Positions 32,922 to 42,029 of a DNA stretch of 64,000 nt are shown here, in pieces. Origin of the DNA: Halorarum halophilum (lineage in GTDB: Archaea; Halobacteriota; Halobacteria; Halobacteriales; Haloferacaceae); the NCBI RefSeq assembly GCF_013401515.1, contig NZ_CP058529.1, positions 3,348,001 through 3,412,000 of the forward strand, written 5' to 3'. Every line of letters starts with the position of its first letter. The stretch's first letter is position 1. A program made the translations under genes and the position numbers. The notes under the pieces are model-generated. The model ran no database searches and was not told the DNA's origin. It worked only from the letters and a program-made list of their open reading frames with translations.

Positions 32922-34373
32922 TCAGGGTTCTTCACGCCCCGCGAGCGCGCGCCACGCCGCGAGACCGAGTCCGCCGAGCGCGGCGGTCGCCCCGAACCCG
33001 GCCGCGGCGGCGGTGGAGGACGACTCCGTCCTCGTCGCGTCGGTCGGCGAGGACGTCGACGCCGACGGCGTGGTGGACGCGGTGGGATCGTCCGTGGCCG
33101 TCGAGGTGCCGGATTCCCGTAACGCGTCGGGGTCGCCGCCGGTTCCGGCCTCGTCGGGGAACGTCCACAGGCCCGCCGTTCCGTCGTCGGTGCCCATCGA
33201 GGGCGCGACGAACAGTTCGCCCGGCGTAACGACGGGGGCGGCCCAGAACCGCGTCGCGTCCGGGTCGACCCACCACGTCTCCTCCACGGGGTTCGACGGG
33301 TCGGAGACGTCGTGGCGCTTCACCCCGCCCTGGTACCACGAGGAGTACAGCGTCCCGTCGCGGAGTTCGAAGTTGTGCGCGGTCGTCCAGACGCCCGAGA
33401 AGGACGGGTCGGGCGTGGGCGGCGGCGAGACGGTCGACAGGTGCTCTGGTGCGCTCGGATCGGAGACGTCGTACAGGTCGATCCCACTCGGGCCGCCCTC
33501 GTACTCGCCGTCGACCTGCGCGCCCCAGGACTCCTTGCCCACCCCGAGGAGGTCGTTCGCCGGGTCGGTGGCGGCGTAGTGGTGGTTCCCCGGCGGGGAG
33601 AGCGACTCCCGTGCCGGCGGGTCGGCCAGCGCCTCCGGGTCGCTCGCGGGGATGGTTCCCACGTGCGAGGGCGCCGACGGGTCGCTCACGTCGAGGAGGT
33701 ACGTTCCGGCGTCCCAGTACGCCAGCCCGGCGAGGCCGTCCCGCACCCACACGTCGTGGAGCGGACGGAGGTTCGAGCGCACGTCCCGCCAGGCGGGTTC
33801 GTGGTCCGTGAGCGACCAGCGGGCGAGTTCGGTCGGGTCGTCGCCGCTCGCGTCGACGACGACGAGCGGATTGCCGTCGACGCCGTTGGCGGTGAGATAG
33901 AGGGTCGACCCGTCGAGGAAGCAGTTGTGGATCGGGTAGTCGGTCGGGAAGAACGCGCGCTCCGTCGGGTTCGCGGGGTCGGAGACGTCCACGAGCAGCG
34001 CGCCAGCCGAGCCCTCGCGGACGGAGTTCGCCGGGCCGACGACAGCCAGCGTGTCGCCGGAGTGCTTCACGTCGTGGATCTGCCGCATCGCGCCGTCCTC
34101 TGTGTCGGCGCGGAGGTCTCGGCGCTCGGCGAGGACCGCGGGGTTCGCGGGGTCGGAGACGTCGACGACCCCGTAGCCGTCGGTGAGCGCGAGGTAGACG
34201 ACGTCGCCGTCGGGGTCGACGACCGCCTCCTTCGTCCCGTCCAGTTCGAGGCGGCCGAGCGGTTCGTAGCCAGCGGAGCCGGTCGCCGTGCCGTCCTGTG
34301 CGGCTCCACGGCCGACGAACGGAACCGCCCCGAGGAACCCAACGCCTGCGCGGAGCGCGTCGCGTCGTCGCAT
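32922..34373 (-). CDS. Secreted LVIVD-repeat protein with C-terminal anchor (483 aa)
   Basis: The N-terminus MRRRDALRAGVGFLGAVP is a Tat-type signal. The body is a beta-propeller built from LVIVD-like repeats, recognisable as recurring VDVSDPANP, LLDVSDPSAP and HDVSDPSNP lines with His-rich turns (NHHYAA, TAHNFEL). A Ser/Thr-rich stalk of about 45 residues (TSTATDDPTASTTPSASTSS) precedes a hydrophobic segment (GFGATAALGGLGLAAW) and a basic/acidic end, so it is exported and membrane-attached. A ligand or partner is not indicated. Start ATG 34373. Confidence 0.88.
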   Translation of the reverse strand: MRRRDALRAGVGFLGAVPFVGRGAAQDGTATGSAGYEPLGRLELDGTKEAVVDPDGDVVYLALTDGYGVVDVSDPANPAVLAERRDLRADTEDGAMRQIHDVKHSGDTLAVVGPANSVREGSAGALLVDVSDPANPTERAFFPTDYPIHNCFLDGSTLYLTANGVDGNPLVVVDASGDDPTELARWSLTDHEPAWRDVRSNLRPLHDVWVRDGLAGLAYWDAGTYLLDVSDPSAPSHVGTIPASDPEALADPPARESLSPPGNHHYAATDPANDLLGVGKESWGAQVDGEYEGGPSGIDLYDVSDPSAPEHLSTVSPPPTPDPSFSGVWTTAHNFELRDGTLYSSWYQGGVKRHDVSDPSNPVEETWWVDPDATRFWAAPVVTPGELFVAPSMGTDDGTAGLWTFPDEAGTGGDPDALRESGTSTATDDPTASTTPSASTSSPTDATRTESSSTAAAAGFGATAALGGLGLAAWRALAGREEP

Positions 34374-34499
34374 ACAGTGAATGTGACGCGGACGGGGATA
34401 GGGGTGGCGGAGGGGGCAGGTGACGGGCGGAACCGGCGGTGGAACGACGGATGACGGATCGGGCCGGCGTGGAAGAACGGGTGGCTGACTGTCCGCGTC

Positions 34500-35468
34500 T
34501 TACAGGCGGCTCCGGTCGCCGGTGCCGCCGGTGAGCGCCGAGGCGAGCGCCCCCTTCACGACCACGTCGTCGCCGAGTTCGGTGAGGCGCACGTCGGGGA
34601 CGTTCGTGAACACCTGGCTCTCCAGGTGCTCCCTGACGTGGTCGACGACGAGTTCGGGGTTCTTCAGCGCGACCGCGCCGCCGACGAAGATGACGAGCGG
34701 GGCGTACGCGTGGACGATGTTCGTGACGCCGATGAGGTTCCACTGCTGTATGCGCTCGACGACGAGGTCCGCGAGCGGGTCCTCGCCGTGTGCCGTGAAC
34801 ACGTCGGCGGCGCCGAACTCCGCCGAGTCGACGGGGAGGTCCGTCGCCACGTCGGCCGTCTCGTGGAGGTGGCGGGCGTACTTCGGGACGTTCTCGCCCG
34901 AGCAGTACGCCTCCCAGTGGCCGTCGCGGCCGCAGCCGCACGTCATGGCGCCGTCGGGGTCGACGACGACGTGCCCGAACTCGCCCGCGTTGCCGTCCCA
35001 CCCGGAGAGCACGTGCCCGTCGACGCAGACGCCGGTGCCGATGCCCGAGGAGACGGTGAGGTACACCATGTCGTCGGGGTTGCGCTCGCTGTGGAACCGC
35101 TCGCCGATGACGCCGGCGGCGGTGTCGTTGTGGAGGTGGATCTCGTCGGTGCCGAGCAGTTTCCCGAGGGGGCCGGTGAGCGGGATGCGGTCGACGGTGT
35201 CCGGGAAGTTGGCCGGGTTGTCGACCGCGCCGTCCGCGAGGTCGAACGGGCCGAAGGAGGCGACGCCCGCGGCGACCACGGTCTCCGGGTCGACGGCGGC
35301 CTCCTCGCAGGCGTCCCGGACCACGTCCAGGACCGCCTCGGTGATCGCGATTCCGGTCGGGCCGTTCGGCGTCGACCGGCGTGCTTTACCAAGGATCCGG
35401 GCCTCCTCGTCGCCGACGACGGCGCGGACGTTCGTCGCGCCGAGGTCGACGCCGACGTACGAAGCCAT
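34500..35468 (-). CDS. ROK-family sugar kinase
   Basis: Phosphorylates a hexose (glucokinase-like) at the ATP-binding actin-like fold. Visible are the phosphate-1 loop VDLGATNVRAVVGD, the catalytic Asp in HLHNDTAAGVIGE, and the ROK zinc signature: GEFGHVVVDPDG followed by CGCGRDGHWEAYCSG. These give the metal-binding His and three Cys of the family. 322 residues from ATG 35468 (MASYVGVDLG). No sugar transporter is near, so the substrate is not fixed; in haloarchaea such genes are usually called glucokinase. Confidence 0.9.
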   Translation of the reverse strand: MASYVGVDLGATNVRAVVGDEEARILGKARRSTPNGPTGIAITEAVLDVVRDACEEAAVDPETVVAAGVASFGPFDLADGAVDNPANFPDTVDRIPLTGPLGKLLGTDEIHLHNDTAAGVIGERFHSERNPDDMVYLTVSSGIGTGVCVDGHVLSGWDGNAGEFGHVVVDPDGAMTCGCGRDGHWEAYCSGENVPKYARHLHETADVATDLPVDSAEFGAADVFTAHGEDPLADLVVERIQQWNLIGVTNIVHAYAPLVIFVGGAVALKNPELVVDHVREHLESQVFTNVPDVRLTELGDDVVVKGALASALTGGTGDRSRL

Positions 35469-35633
35469 CACCACCATGCTCGCCGCGGCGATACGTAACG
35501 GTGCCGTTTCTCACCCGGCTTCGAGTGAATATTCATACGAGCTGACGGGCGCGCGAGCCAGGAGGATGTCGGGCCGCAGAACAGGACGGGGGACGTTCGC
35601 GGGCCGCTGGTCGTCAGGGGCGCCGGCGAGCGC

Positions 35634-36074
35634 TCACTCGCGCACGAACGTGACGGGGCACGGCGCGGACAGGAGGATCTCCTGGGCCGTGCTGCCGAAG
35701 ACGGCCTTCCCGGTCGGGGAGCGCTTCCGCCCGCCGACGATGACGCGGTCGGCGCCGACCTCGCCGGCCAGGTCCGAGATGGCGCTGCCGGGGTCGCCGA
35801 CGAGGCCACGGATCTCGAAGTCCACCCCGGCCGACTCGAGCTCGGACCGCGCGACGCGGACGCTCTCCAGCCGGCGGGTCACGTCGTCGGGCGATCCGCC
35901 GGTGATGTCGAGCTGGCCCAGCGCGTCGTCCACGGCCCCCTGCGTCGGGAAGGCGTGAGCTACGATGACTCGGGCGTCGGCCGAGGCGGCCAGGTCGACG
36001 GCGGCCTCGACCATTCGCTTCATCCGAGCGTCGTCGTCGCGACCGACCGCGAGCAGCACGGTTTCGATAGCCAT
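35634..36074 (-). CDS. UspA family universal stress protein
   Basis: Single Usp domain of 146 residues. The ATP-binding pattern G-x2-G-x9-G-(S/T) appears as GGRKRSPTGKAVFGSTAQEIL, preceded by the strand ADRVIVGG. The C-terminus PCPVTFVRE is typical. It is likely a nucleotide-binding stress regulator. ATG 36074 is the start. It is divergent from the SDR gene at 36155 with an 80-base gap containing no clear dyad. Confidence 0.9.
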   Translation of the reverse strand: MAIETVLLAVGRDDDARMKRMVEAAVDLAASADARVIVAHAFPTQGAVDDALGQLDITGGSPDDVTRRLESVRVARSELESAGVDFEIRGLVGDPGSAISDLAGEVGADRVIVGGRKRSPTGKAVFGSTAQEILLSAPCPVTFVRE

Positions 36075-36154
36075 ACGCGGCGACTCGGACCCCTGTATGA
36101 AAAGGGTAGCGCCGGGTGGTCAGCGTTTTGTCATCGGCGGACGAGCGTGACGGT

Positions 36155-36889
36155 ATGAACCCCGACCTGCGCGGGCGAACCGCGCTCGTCACCGGGAGCG
36201 CGGCGGGCATCGGTCGCGGCTTCGCGCTCGCGTGCGCCGAACACGGCGCGGACGTGGCCGTCCACTACCGGTCGAGCGGGACGGAGGCCGAGGCGACGGC
36301 CGAGGAGGCGCGCGAGCGCGGCGTCGAGGCGATCACGGTGCGTGGGGACGTGACGGATCCCGACGAGGTGGACGCCCTGTTCGCCGACGTCGAGGAACGG
36401 CTCGGCGCGGTGGACGTGCTCGTCAACAACGTCGGCGCCTTCGCACCCGAGCACTGGGCCGACATCGACTTCGAGCGGTGGCAGACAGTCCTGCACACGA
36501 ACGTCAACGGGACGTACCTCTGTTCGAAGCGCGCGCTGCCGGGGATGCGCGAGTCGGGCTGGGGGCGCATCGTCAACGTCGGCTACGCCGGCAGTGAGAA
36601 GGGGCTGATCCACCCGAAGAACGCGCCGTACTTCATCGCCAAGACGGGCGTCCTGATGTTCACGCGGATGCTCGCGGCGGACACGGCCGACGACGGGATC
36701 ACCGTCAACGCCGTCTCGCCGTACGTCGTCGAGACCTCCGACGCGTTCCCCGACGAGGCTCCCCGCGGCCGCTGGGCCGCCGTCGAGGACCTCGTGAACG
36801 TCCTGCTGTTCTACCTACAGGAGGAGTCGGGGTACGTCTCGGGCGAGAACGTGGAGGTCGACGGGGGTTATCTGCCGGAGAAGCTCTGA
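36155..36889 (+). CDS. Short-chain dehydrogenase/reductase (244 aa)
   Basis: Classical SDR of 3-oxoacyl-ACP reductase type. The cofactor loop TGSAAGIGRG is at residues 13-22, NNVGA follows strand 4, and the catalytic Tyr-Lys pair is in APYFIAKTG with the Ser 13 residues upstream (GSEKGLIHPKN). HYRSS after strand 2 favours NADP. C-terminal GYVSGENVEVDGGY is the usual closing segment. Start ATG 36155. The substrate is not evident. Confidence 0.92.
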   Translation: MNPDLRGRTALVTGSAAGIGRGFALACAEHGADVAVHYRSSGTEAEATAEEARERGVEAITVRGDVTDPDEVDALFADVEERLGAVDVLVNNVGAFAPEHWADIDFERWQTVLHTNVNGTYLCSKRALPGMRESGWGRIVNVGYAGSEKGLIHPKNAPYFIAKTGVLMFTRMLAADTADDGITVNAVSPYVVETSDAFPDEAPRGRWAAVEDLVNVLLFYLQEESGYVSGENVEVDGGYLPEKL

Positions 36890-37078
36890 TCCGGGTCGAG
36901 GATCGGACGTTCGCGGTAGGCGTGCCGGCGGACATCCGTCGCTGGCAGACGCGCGCTGCCCACACAAGCAGCGGAGTGTGGCGCTGAGAGGGACGAGCGT
37001 TCGGACACTTCGGTCAGCAGCGTCGTCGCTCCCGACCGAAGCCACTGCCGGAACGTACGACGGGGATCGGACCCGGAA

Positions 37079-37462
37079 TCAGTAGTCGGGCGCGTCGTCC
37101 TCGACCTCGCGCTTCAGCGACTCGCGTCGCGACTTCGCGTCCCGGCCCGTCGCGTCGAGCAGGAAGGAGTTCTTCGCGTCGACCGCGTCGGCGGCGGCGT
37201 CGGCGTTCCCCTCGGCGATGACGTCCTCGGCCGGGCGCTCCTCGAAGTGGACCGCGAGCTTGTCCTTCTTGCCGGAGTAGGAGGCGGCCCCTGCGACGAC
37301 GCGGTCGAACACGGGGTTCTCCGGCTCCTCGACGACGTAGAGCTCGTGGCCGTCGAACTCCTCGGTGCCCGCGACCGGGCCGAACCGCTTCTCGATCTCC
37401 CCCTTCAGGTCCGGCATACGTTCCTCGAGGTGCTCCCCGCGGCGCATCTTGTACTGTTTCAT
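37079..37462 (-). CDS. DUF5611 family protein (127 aa)
   Basis: Archaeal small protein recognised by MKQYKMRRGEHLEERMPDLK at the start and the beta-strand-rich middle (HELYVVEEPENPVFDRVVAGA, then KDKLAVHFEERPAED). The end is a charged helix (KSRRESLKREVEDDAPDY). No catalytic motif or known function. Starts at ATG 37462 and forms its own unit between the SDR and the zinc-ribbon protein. Confidence 0.78.
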   Translation of the reverse strand: MKQYKMRRGEHLEERMPDLKGEIEKRFGPVAGTEEFDGHELYVVEEPENPVFDRVVAGAASYSGKKDKLAVHFEERPAEDVIAEGNADAAADAVDAKNSFLLDATGRDAKSRRESLKREVEDDAPDY

Positions 37463-37608
37463 GACCGGCCGTTCGGCGGGGGGGCCTAAACGAGTTTCGT
37501 CAGACGCCGGGGCTGGTGTGGGACTGTCTCACAGCGCTTCAGCGACGTGCTCGGGACTCGGAGGCGGGACGGAACAGGGGGCCGGGTCGGCGCGTTACCT
37601 CGGTTGCG

Positions 37609-38961
37609 TCACTCGAGTTCGCGTTCCTCGATGTAGCCGCGCTTGCACTCGGGACAGATGTCGCCCGCGCGCATCGAGGAGGCGCCGACCGGCTCGCGCT
37701 TGCCGCAGTTCGGGCAGATGTACTCCATCTCCCGGTCGCCGGCGGTGGTGGTCAGTTCCACCTCGTGTGTCGCCGTCGGCTGCCGGGCCTGTCCGGTTCG
37801 GCGACCCTCGCCGCCACCGTTCCGGCTGCCGTTCTTCGCGTGCTTTGACGGAGTGGAGGTAGGTGCTCCGGACGACCGACTCGCCTGCGAGCCTGCCCCT
37901 TCGTCGGCCCCGGAACGGGATCGGGACGAGGTCGACGGACTCGACGACGACTCGACGAACTCGGCGTCCTCGTCGACCTCCGCGTTCGGGTTCACCCGCG
38001 GCGTGAGGTTGCCGTCAACCGTTACGTCCTCGTCGGGGCGCCCGTCGCCGACCTCGGCGTCGAACCCCTCGTCGTCGCCCTCCTGCTCGGGCCAGGGGGA
38101 CGGGCCGTCGTCCGAGTCGTCGGCGGCGGCGTCCGCGTCGATGAACTCCACGTCCTCGTCCTCGGGGGCCGGGGTCCGCGTCTCGCGGTCGGGCTCCGGG
38201 CGGTCGGCGTCGGCGTTCGAGGCGCCGGTCGCCTGGTGGTCAGCCCCCGATCGATCGACGTCGGAGGCGATGCCGGTTCGGGCCTCCGTCGCCGCCGCGT
38301 CCTCGACGTCGCGTCTGCCGTCTGACCCGTCGCTCGGCGCGTCGTGTTCGGCCTCCGGGTCCGGCCAGCCGCCGGCCGCGTCGGGCCGGGTCTCACCCTC
38401 CGCCTCAGTGGGATGGGTCCTGTCCGAGTTCGGCCACTCGCCGTGGCCGCGCTCGCCCCCGGCCGACACGTCCGCCCCCGTCCCGGTCGAGCGGTCGGCC
38501 GACTCGTCCGCCGACCCCTCGTTCGTCGCGTCCGCGGGTCCCTCCCGGATGATCTCGGCGTCGTCCTCGACGGTCGGGTCGACGCTATCGGGGTCGCCGC
38601 GCGGGTGGTCGAAGCCGTCGTCCTCGGGCTCCGCCTCGTCGACGACGGCGTCCGTTCCGGTGGCGGCCTCGGGACCGCTCGAACTCTCGACGGACCCGGT
38701 CTCGGGCGCGACCACCGGGTCGTCGGTGTGCGTCGTCCCCCTGCTGTCGGCCTCCGATTCGGAGCGGCCGTCCGTATCGCCGCCGAACCGCCTGCTCAGC
38801 GAGGTGACCTCCGTGTTCTCGGCGACCACCTGCGTCTCGCCGCACCGCCGGCACTCCTTCACCTCCCGGATCGTGGTGATGACCTCGTCCCCCCGTTCTT
38901 CGCGCTCTCGCTCGGTCGTCGGCTCCGTGAAGTCGTGACCGAGCAGGCACCTGAGTCCCAT
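37609..38961 (-). CDS. Double-ended zinc-finger protein with acidic disordered linker (450 aa)
   Basis: The N-terminal 50 residues carry MGLRCLLGHDF and ECRRCGETQVV (C5, C37, C40 region). The C-terminal 60 residues form a zinc ribbon with CPNCGKREPVG and CPECKRGYIEE. Between them lie over 330 residues of Asp/Glu/Ser/Thr/Gly/Pro-rich sequence with no predicted fold, such as ADAAADDSDDGP. The end parts are conserved in style with haloarchaeal 'zinc ribbon' proteins. A role in binding nucleic acid or the transcription machinery is plausible but unproven. ATG 38961 is the start. Confidence 0.8.
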   Translation of the reverse strand: MGLRCLLGHDFTEPTTEREREERGDEVITTIREVKECRRCGETQVVAENTEVTSLSRRFGGDTDGRSESEADSRGTTHTDDPVVAPETGSVESSSGPEAATGTDAVVDEAEPEDDGFDHPRGDPDSVDPTVEDDAEIIREGPADATNEGSADESADRSTGTGADVSAGGERGHGEWPNSDRTHPTEAEGETRPDAAGGWPDPEAEHDAPSDGSDGRRDVEDAAATEARTGIASDVDRSGADHQATGASNADADRPEPDRETRTPAPEDEDVEFIDADAAADDSDDGPSPWPEQEGDDEGFDAEVGDGRPDEDVTVDGNLTPRVNPNAEVDEDAEFVESSSSPSTSSRSRSGADEGAGSQASRSSGAPTSTPSKHAKNGSRNGGGEGRRTGQARQPTATHEVELTTTAGDREMEYICPNCGKREPVGASSMRAGDICPECKRGYIEERELE

Positions 38962-39066
38962 TACCCACCACCACCGTCTTCGCGGACAAAAGGGTTCCTT
39001 CCCGTCTGACGCCCGACCGACGGAGCGCCGGTACACGTAAACCGCCGCCCGTCGAACCCCCCCAGC

Positions 39067-39366
39067 ATGAAGGCGCGGTCCGAGTTCCGCGACAGGGCGG
39101 ACGTGGAAGTCGCGGTCCTCGACGCCCTCGTCGCCAGGGCCGACGAGGGGATGACGGTCCTCGAACTGCGTTCGGGCGTGGACGCCGGCATCGACGAACT
39201 CGAGGACGCGCTCGCGACCCTGAAGGAGGACGGGCTCATCGAGGTCGACGACGACGGCGAGCGGGTCCGCATCTTCCCGGAGGAGCGCGTGATCCCGAAT
39301 CCGGGGGAGGCGCCCGACGAGGAGGCGACCATCATCGACGTCATCCGCGACCGGTTCGGCCTCTGA
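39067..39366 (+). CDS. DUF6432-like winged-helix protein (99 aa)
   Basis: The sequence reads as a winged helix: VEVAVLDALVARADEGMTVLELRSGVD (helix 1-2), IDELEDALATLKEDGLIEVD (recognition helix and start of the wing), DDGERVRIFPEE (wing), then a tail DEEATIIDVIRDRFGL that could pair. It is a small transcription-factor-like protein of a haloarchaeal family. ATG 39067. It lies 49 bases upstream of the YgfZ-type gene on the same strand, probably one operon. Confidence 0.78.
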   Translation: MKARSEFRDRADVEVAVLDALVARADEGMTVLELRSGVDAGIDELEDALATLKEDGLIEVDDDGERVRIFPEERVIPNPGEAPDEEATIIDVIRDRFGL

Positions 39367-39415
39367 CCCGCGCGGGAACGGCGGCCCTTTTGCCGGAGGG
39401 GCACTATCGGTCCCC

Positions 39416-40519
39416 ATGAGCCTCGTCGCGGACCTCCACGACGACCACGGCGCGACGTTCGAGGAGCGCGGCGGCCGCGAGGTCGTCGCCCACTACGGCC
39501 GGCCCGATAGCGCCGCCCGCGCGGTCAGGAACGGCGTCGGCGCCATCGAGATGGGCTACGGCGTCGTCGTCGTCGAGGGCGACGACCGCGTCGACTTCGT
39601 CGACAACGCGGTCTCCAACCGCGTCCCCGACTCCGACGGCGAGGGGACCTACTCGCTGCTGCTCGACCCCCAGGGCCGGATCGAGACGGACATGTACGTG
39701 TACAACGCCGGCGAGCGACTGCTCCTCTTCACGCCGCCCGACCGGGCGGAACCCCTCGTCGAGGACTGGTCCGGGAAGGTGTTCATCGACGACGTGGAGC
39801 TCCGCGACGCGAGCGCGGAGTTCGGCGTGTTCGGCGTCCACGGCGGCACCGCGACGGAGAAGATCGCGTCCGTCCTGAACGGCGCCGGCGCGCCCGAACC
39901 CGCGCTCTCGTTCGTTCGCGGGCGGATTGACGGCGGCCCCGAGGAGGATATCGGCGTCACGGTCGTCGCGACGGACGCGCCGCTGGGGGAGGAGGGGTAC
40001 GAGGTCATCTGCGCGGCAGAGGACGCCCCCCACGTGTTCGACACGCTCCTGACGCGGGGGCTGAACGCGGCACCGTTCGGCTACCGGACCTGGGACGCGC
40101 TCACCCTCGAGGCGGGCACGCCGCAGTTCGAGCCCGAACTGCGCGGAAGGCTGCCGAACGTCGTCGGCCTCCGCAACGCGGTCGACTTCGAGAAGGGCTG
40201 TTTCGTCGGCCAGGAGGTCGTCTCGAAGGTAGAGAACCGCGGCCGGCCGAGCCAGCGGCTCGTCGGCCTCCAGCCCCAGGAACTCCCCGACTCCGGAGCG
40301 GCCGTCTTCGCCAGCGACAGCGCGGTCGGCGAGGTGACTCGCGCCGTCGAGTCGCCGACGCTCGACGCTCCCGTCGCGCTCGCGTTCGTCGACTTCGACT
40401 CCGACGGGAGCGACCTGACTATCCGCGTCGACGGCGACGAGGTAGCCGCCGAACGTATCGACCTCCCCTTCGTCGAGGGCAGCGCGGATTCGGCCCGACT
40501 CCCGGCGTACCCCGAGTGA
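39416..40519 (+). CDS. YgfZ/GcvT-type folate-binding protein
   Basis: Aminomethyltransferase-fold protein of the YgfZ (IscA-helper) group. The signature KGCFVGQEVVSKVENRG, with its conserved Cys, matches the K-G-C-x-x-G-Q-E motif of YgfZ. The strand GTYSLLLDPQGRIETDMYVY and the C-terminal barrel (LVGLQPQELPDSGAAVFASD) are also present. YgfZ proteins use folate to help repair or mature iron-sulfur enzymes. 367 residues from ATG 39416. The related glycine cleavage GcvT would be longer and lie with gcvH/gcvP, which are absent here. Confidence 0.87.
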   Translation: MSLVADLHDDHGATFEERGGREVVAHYGRPDSAARAVRNGVGAIEMGYGVVVVEGDDRVDFVDNAVSNRVPDSDGEGTYSLLLDPQGRIETDMYVYNAGERLLLFTPPDRAEPLVEDWSGKVFIDDVELRDASAEFGVFGVHGGTATEKIASVLNGAGAPEPALSFVRGRIDGGPEEDIGVTVVATDAPLGEEGYEVICAAEDAPHVFDTLLTRGLNAAPFGYRTWDALTLEAGTPQFEPELRGRLPNVVGLRNAVDFEKGCFVGQEVVSKVENRGRPSQRLVGLQPQELPDSGAAVFASDSAVGEVTRAVESPTLDAPVALAFVDFDSDGSDLTIRVDGDEVAAERIDLPFVEGSADSARLPAYPE

Positions 40520-40570
40520 CAACCGGGGACGAAGCCGATTCTCTGGCGAGGGATGACCCGGCTGGCTTCC

Positions 40571-40694
40571 GGGTGGGAATGGAAGGGGCCGCTCGCTGAC
40601 CGAGCCCCGACGACGCAAGCACCGCAAGAGCGAACCGAAGGTGAGCGATTGAGGAGCACAGCGAGTCGCGGCCGGTCAGCGAGCGGGGGCTTCC
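40571..40694 (+). repeat. Covarying hairpin element, copy A
   Basis: GGGTGGGAAT (40571-40580), outer arm GGAAG (40581-40585), GGG, inner arm CCGCTCGCTGACCG (40589-40602), a 70-base loop, the exact partner CGGTCAGCGAGCGG (40673-40686), GGG, and outer arm CTTCC (40690-40694). A GCAAGCACC box is in the loop (40616-40624). Copy B (58581-58703, opposite strand) has the same outer parts but an entirely different, still perfect, inner stem. It is in the gap between the YgfZ-type gene and the geranylgeranyl reductase gene. Confidence 0.75.
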
Positions 40695-40768
40695 ACGGGC
40701 TGCTCGGACGAGTTATCGCTCCACTGTTCGAGCGACTGGAACGGTAGTTAGACCGAATCCACTCGTAC

Positions 40769-41848
40769 TCAGGAGAACAGCTTTCGAAGGTGCTCGCGCG
40801 AGAAGAACGAACTCGGCTCGTCCATGTGGACGCCGATCTCGCCCGAGAGCGCCCACAGTCCTGCGCGCTGGACCGGCTCCGGCAGCGAGTAGGCCCGCCG
40901 GATCCAGTGGCCGAACCGGATCTCCCGCTCCAGTTCGTCTCGCCACGCCGCCTCGTAGCGGGGGAGCGTCGTCGGGTCCTCCGGGTCCACCACGTCGGCG
41001 GCGACGTCGGCCGCGCGCATCCCGTAGAGGATGCCGCCGCCGGTGAACGGCTTGGTCTGGGCGGCGGCGTCGCCGACGAGGAACCCGCGCGTCGCGGTCG
41101 TCCGGTCGGGCGGCCCGATGGGGATGGCGCCCGAGCAGAAGTGGTCCGTCTCCACGTCGTATGCGTCGGTGAGCTCGTCGAACAGCTCGTTGACCTCGTG
41201 GCCGGGCGGGGCGGCGAGGCCGTACTCGACGCCGGCGTCGCCGCGTGGGATGCGCCAGGCGAAGAACCGCGGCGCGGTGAGGTGGACCGAGACGTAGTCG
41301 CCGTCGTCCGGCGTCTCGTCGAACGCGAGCACGCCGTGGAGCGTCTCGTCCGGCTCCGGGAGGCCGAGCCCTCGGCGGACCCGGGAGACTGGGCCGTCGG
41401 CGCCGACGACCATCCGCCCCTCGAAGGTGCGCTCTGCGCCGCCGACGCTGGCGGTGACGGCGACGTGGCCTGCACGCTCCTCGACGCTCGTGACGGTGTG
41501 GCCCTCGCGCACGTCCGCGCCGGCCTCCCGTGCGGCGTCCGCGAGCGTCCGGTCGAGTTGGACGCGGTCGATGACGTTCGACACCTCGTCGCGCTTGTAG
41601 AACCGGTAGCCGTCCTCGTCGGGGCCGCCGACGTGGAACTCCGCGCCGTACACGCGGTTCTGGAACAGGTCCTCGCGCGCCCCGTCAGGGACGTAGTTCC
41701 AGATGTCCGTGGAGACGTGGCCCGAGCAGGCGAGGGGGGTCCCGACCTCGCCCTTCTCCAGCGCGAGCACGTCGTACCTGGCCTCGGCGGCGCGCCGGGC
41801 GAAGCGCGCGCCGGCCGGGCCGACGCCGACCACGACGAAGTCGTACAT
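40769..41848 (-). CDS. Geranylgeranyl reductase family flavoprotein
   Basis: FAD-dependent reductase of the archaeal lipid/chlorophyll group. The FAD loop VVGVGPAGARFARRAAE is near residue 6, ACSGHVSTDIWNYVP follows, and the second FAD segment is GFLVGDAAAQTKPFTGGGILYG. In archaea such enzymes saturate the isoprenoid chains of membrane lipids, and multiple paralogues exist, so this one's exact substrate is open. Start ATG 41848; 359 residues. The C-terminal part (EREIRFGHWIRRAYSLPEP) is helical. Confidence 0.9.
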   Translation of the reverse strand: MYDFVVVGVGPAGARFARRAAEARYDVLALEKGEVGTPLACSGHVSTDIWNYVPDGAREDLFQNRVYGAEFHVGGPDEDGYRFYKRDEVSNVIDRVQLDRTLADAAREAGADVREGHTVTSVEERAGHVAVTASVGGAERTFEGRMVVGADGPVSRVRRGLGLPEPDETLHGVLAFDETPDDGDYVSVHLTAPRFFAWRIPRGDAGVEYGLAAPPGHEVNELFDELTDAYDVETDHFCSGAIPIGPPDRTTATRGFLVGDAAAQTKPFTGGGILYGMRAADVAADVVDPEDPTTLPRYEAAWRDELEREIRFGHWIRRAYSLPEPVQRAGLWALSGEIGVHMDEPSSFFSREHLRKLFS

Positions 41849-42029
41849 ACTTCCGGCTATGCGCGGAGGGAGATATGCCTCGTGGTTCACAACTGACAGG
41901 CGACACCCACGTCCGGCCGGGGGTGTGTCGCGCACCCGCTCGCCCCCGGCCGGCGATTCGCTACGTCATCGGGGGCGCTGGTCCCGGCATCCGCCTTGAA
42001 GTTGCGGGCGGACTGCCCTGCTCGACCGT

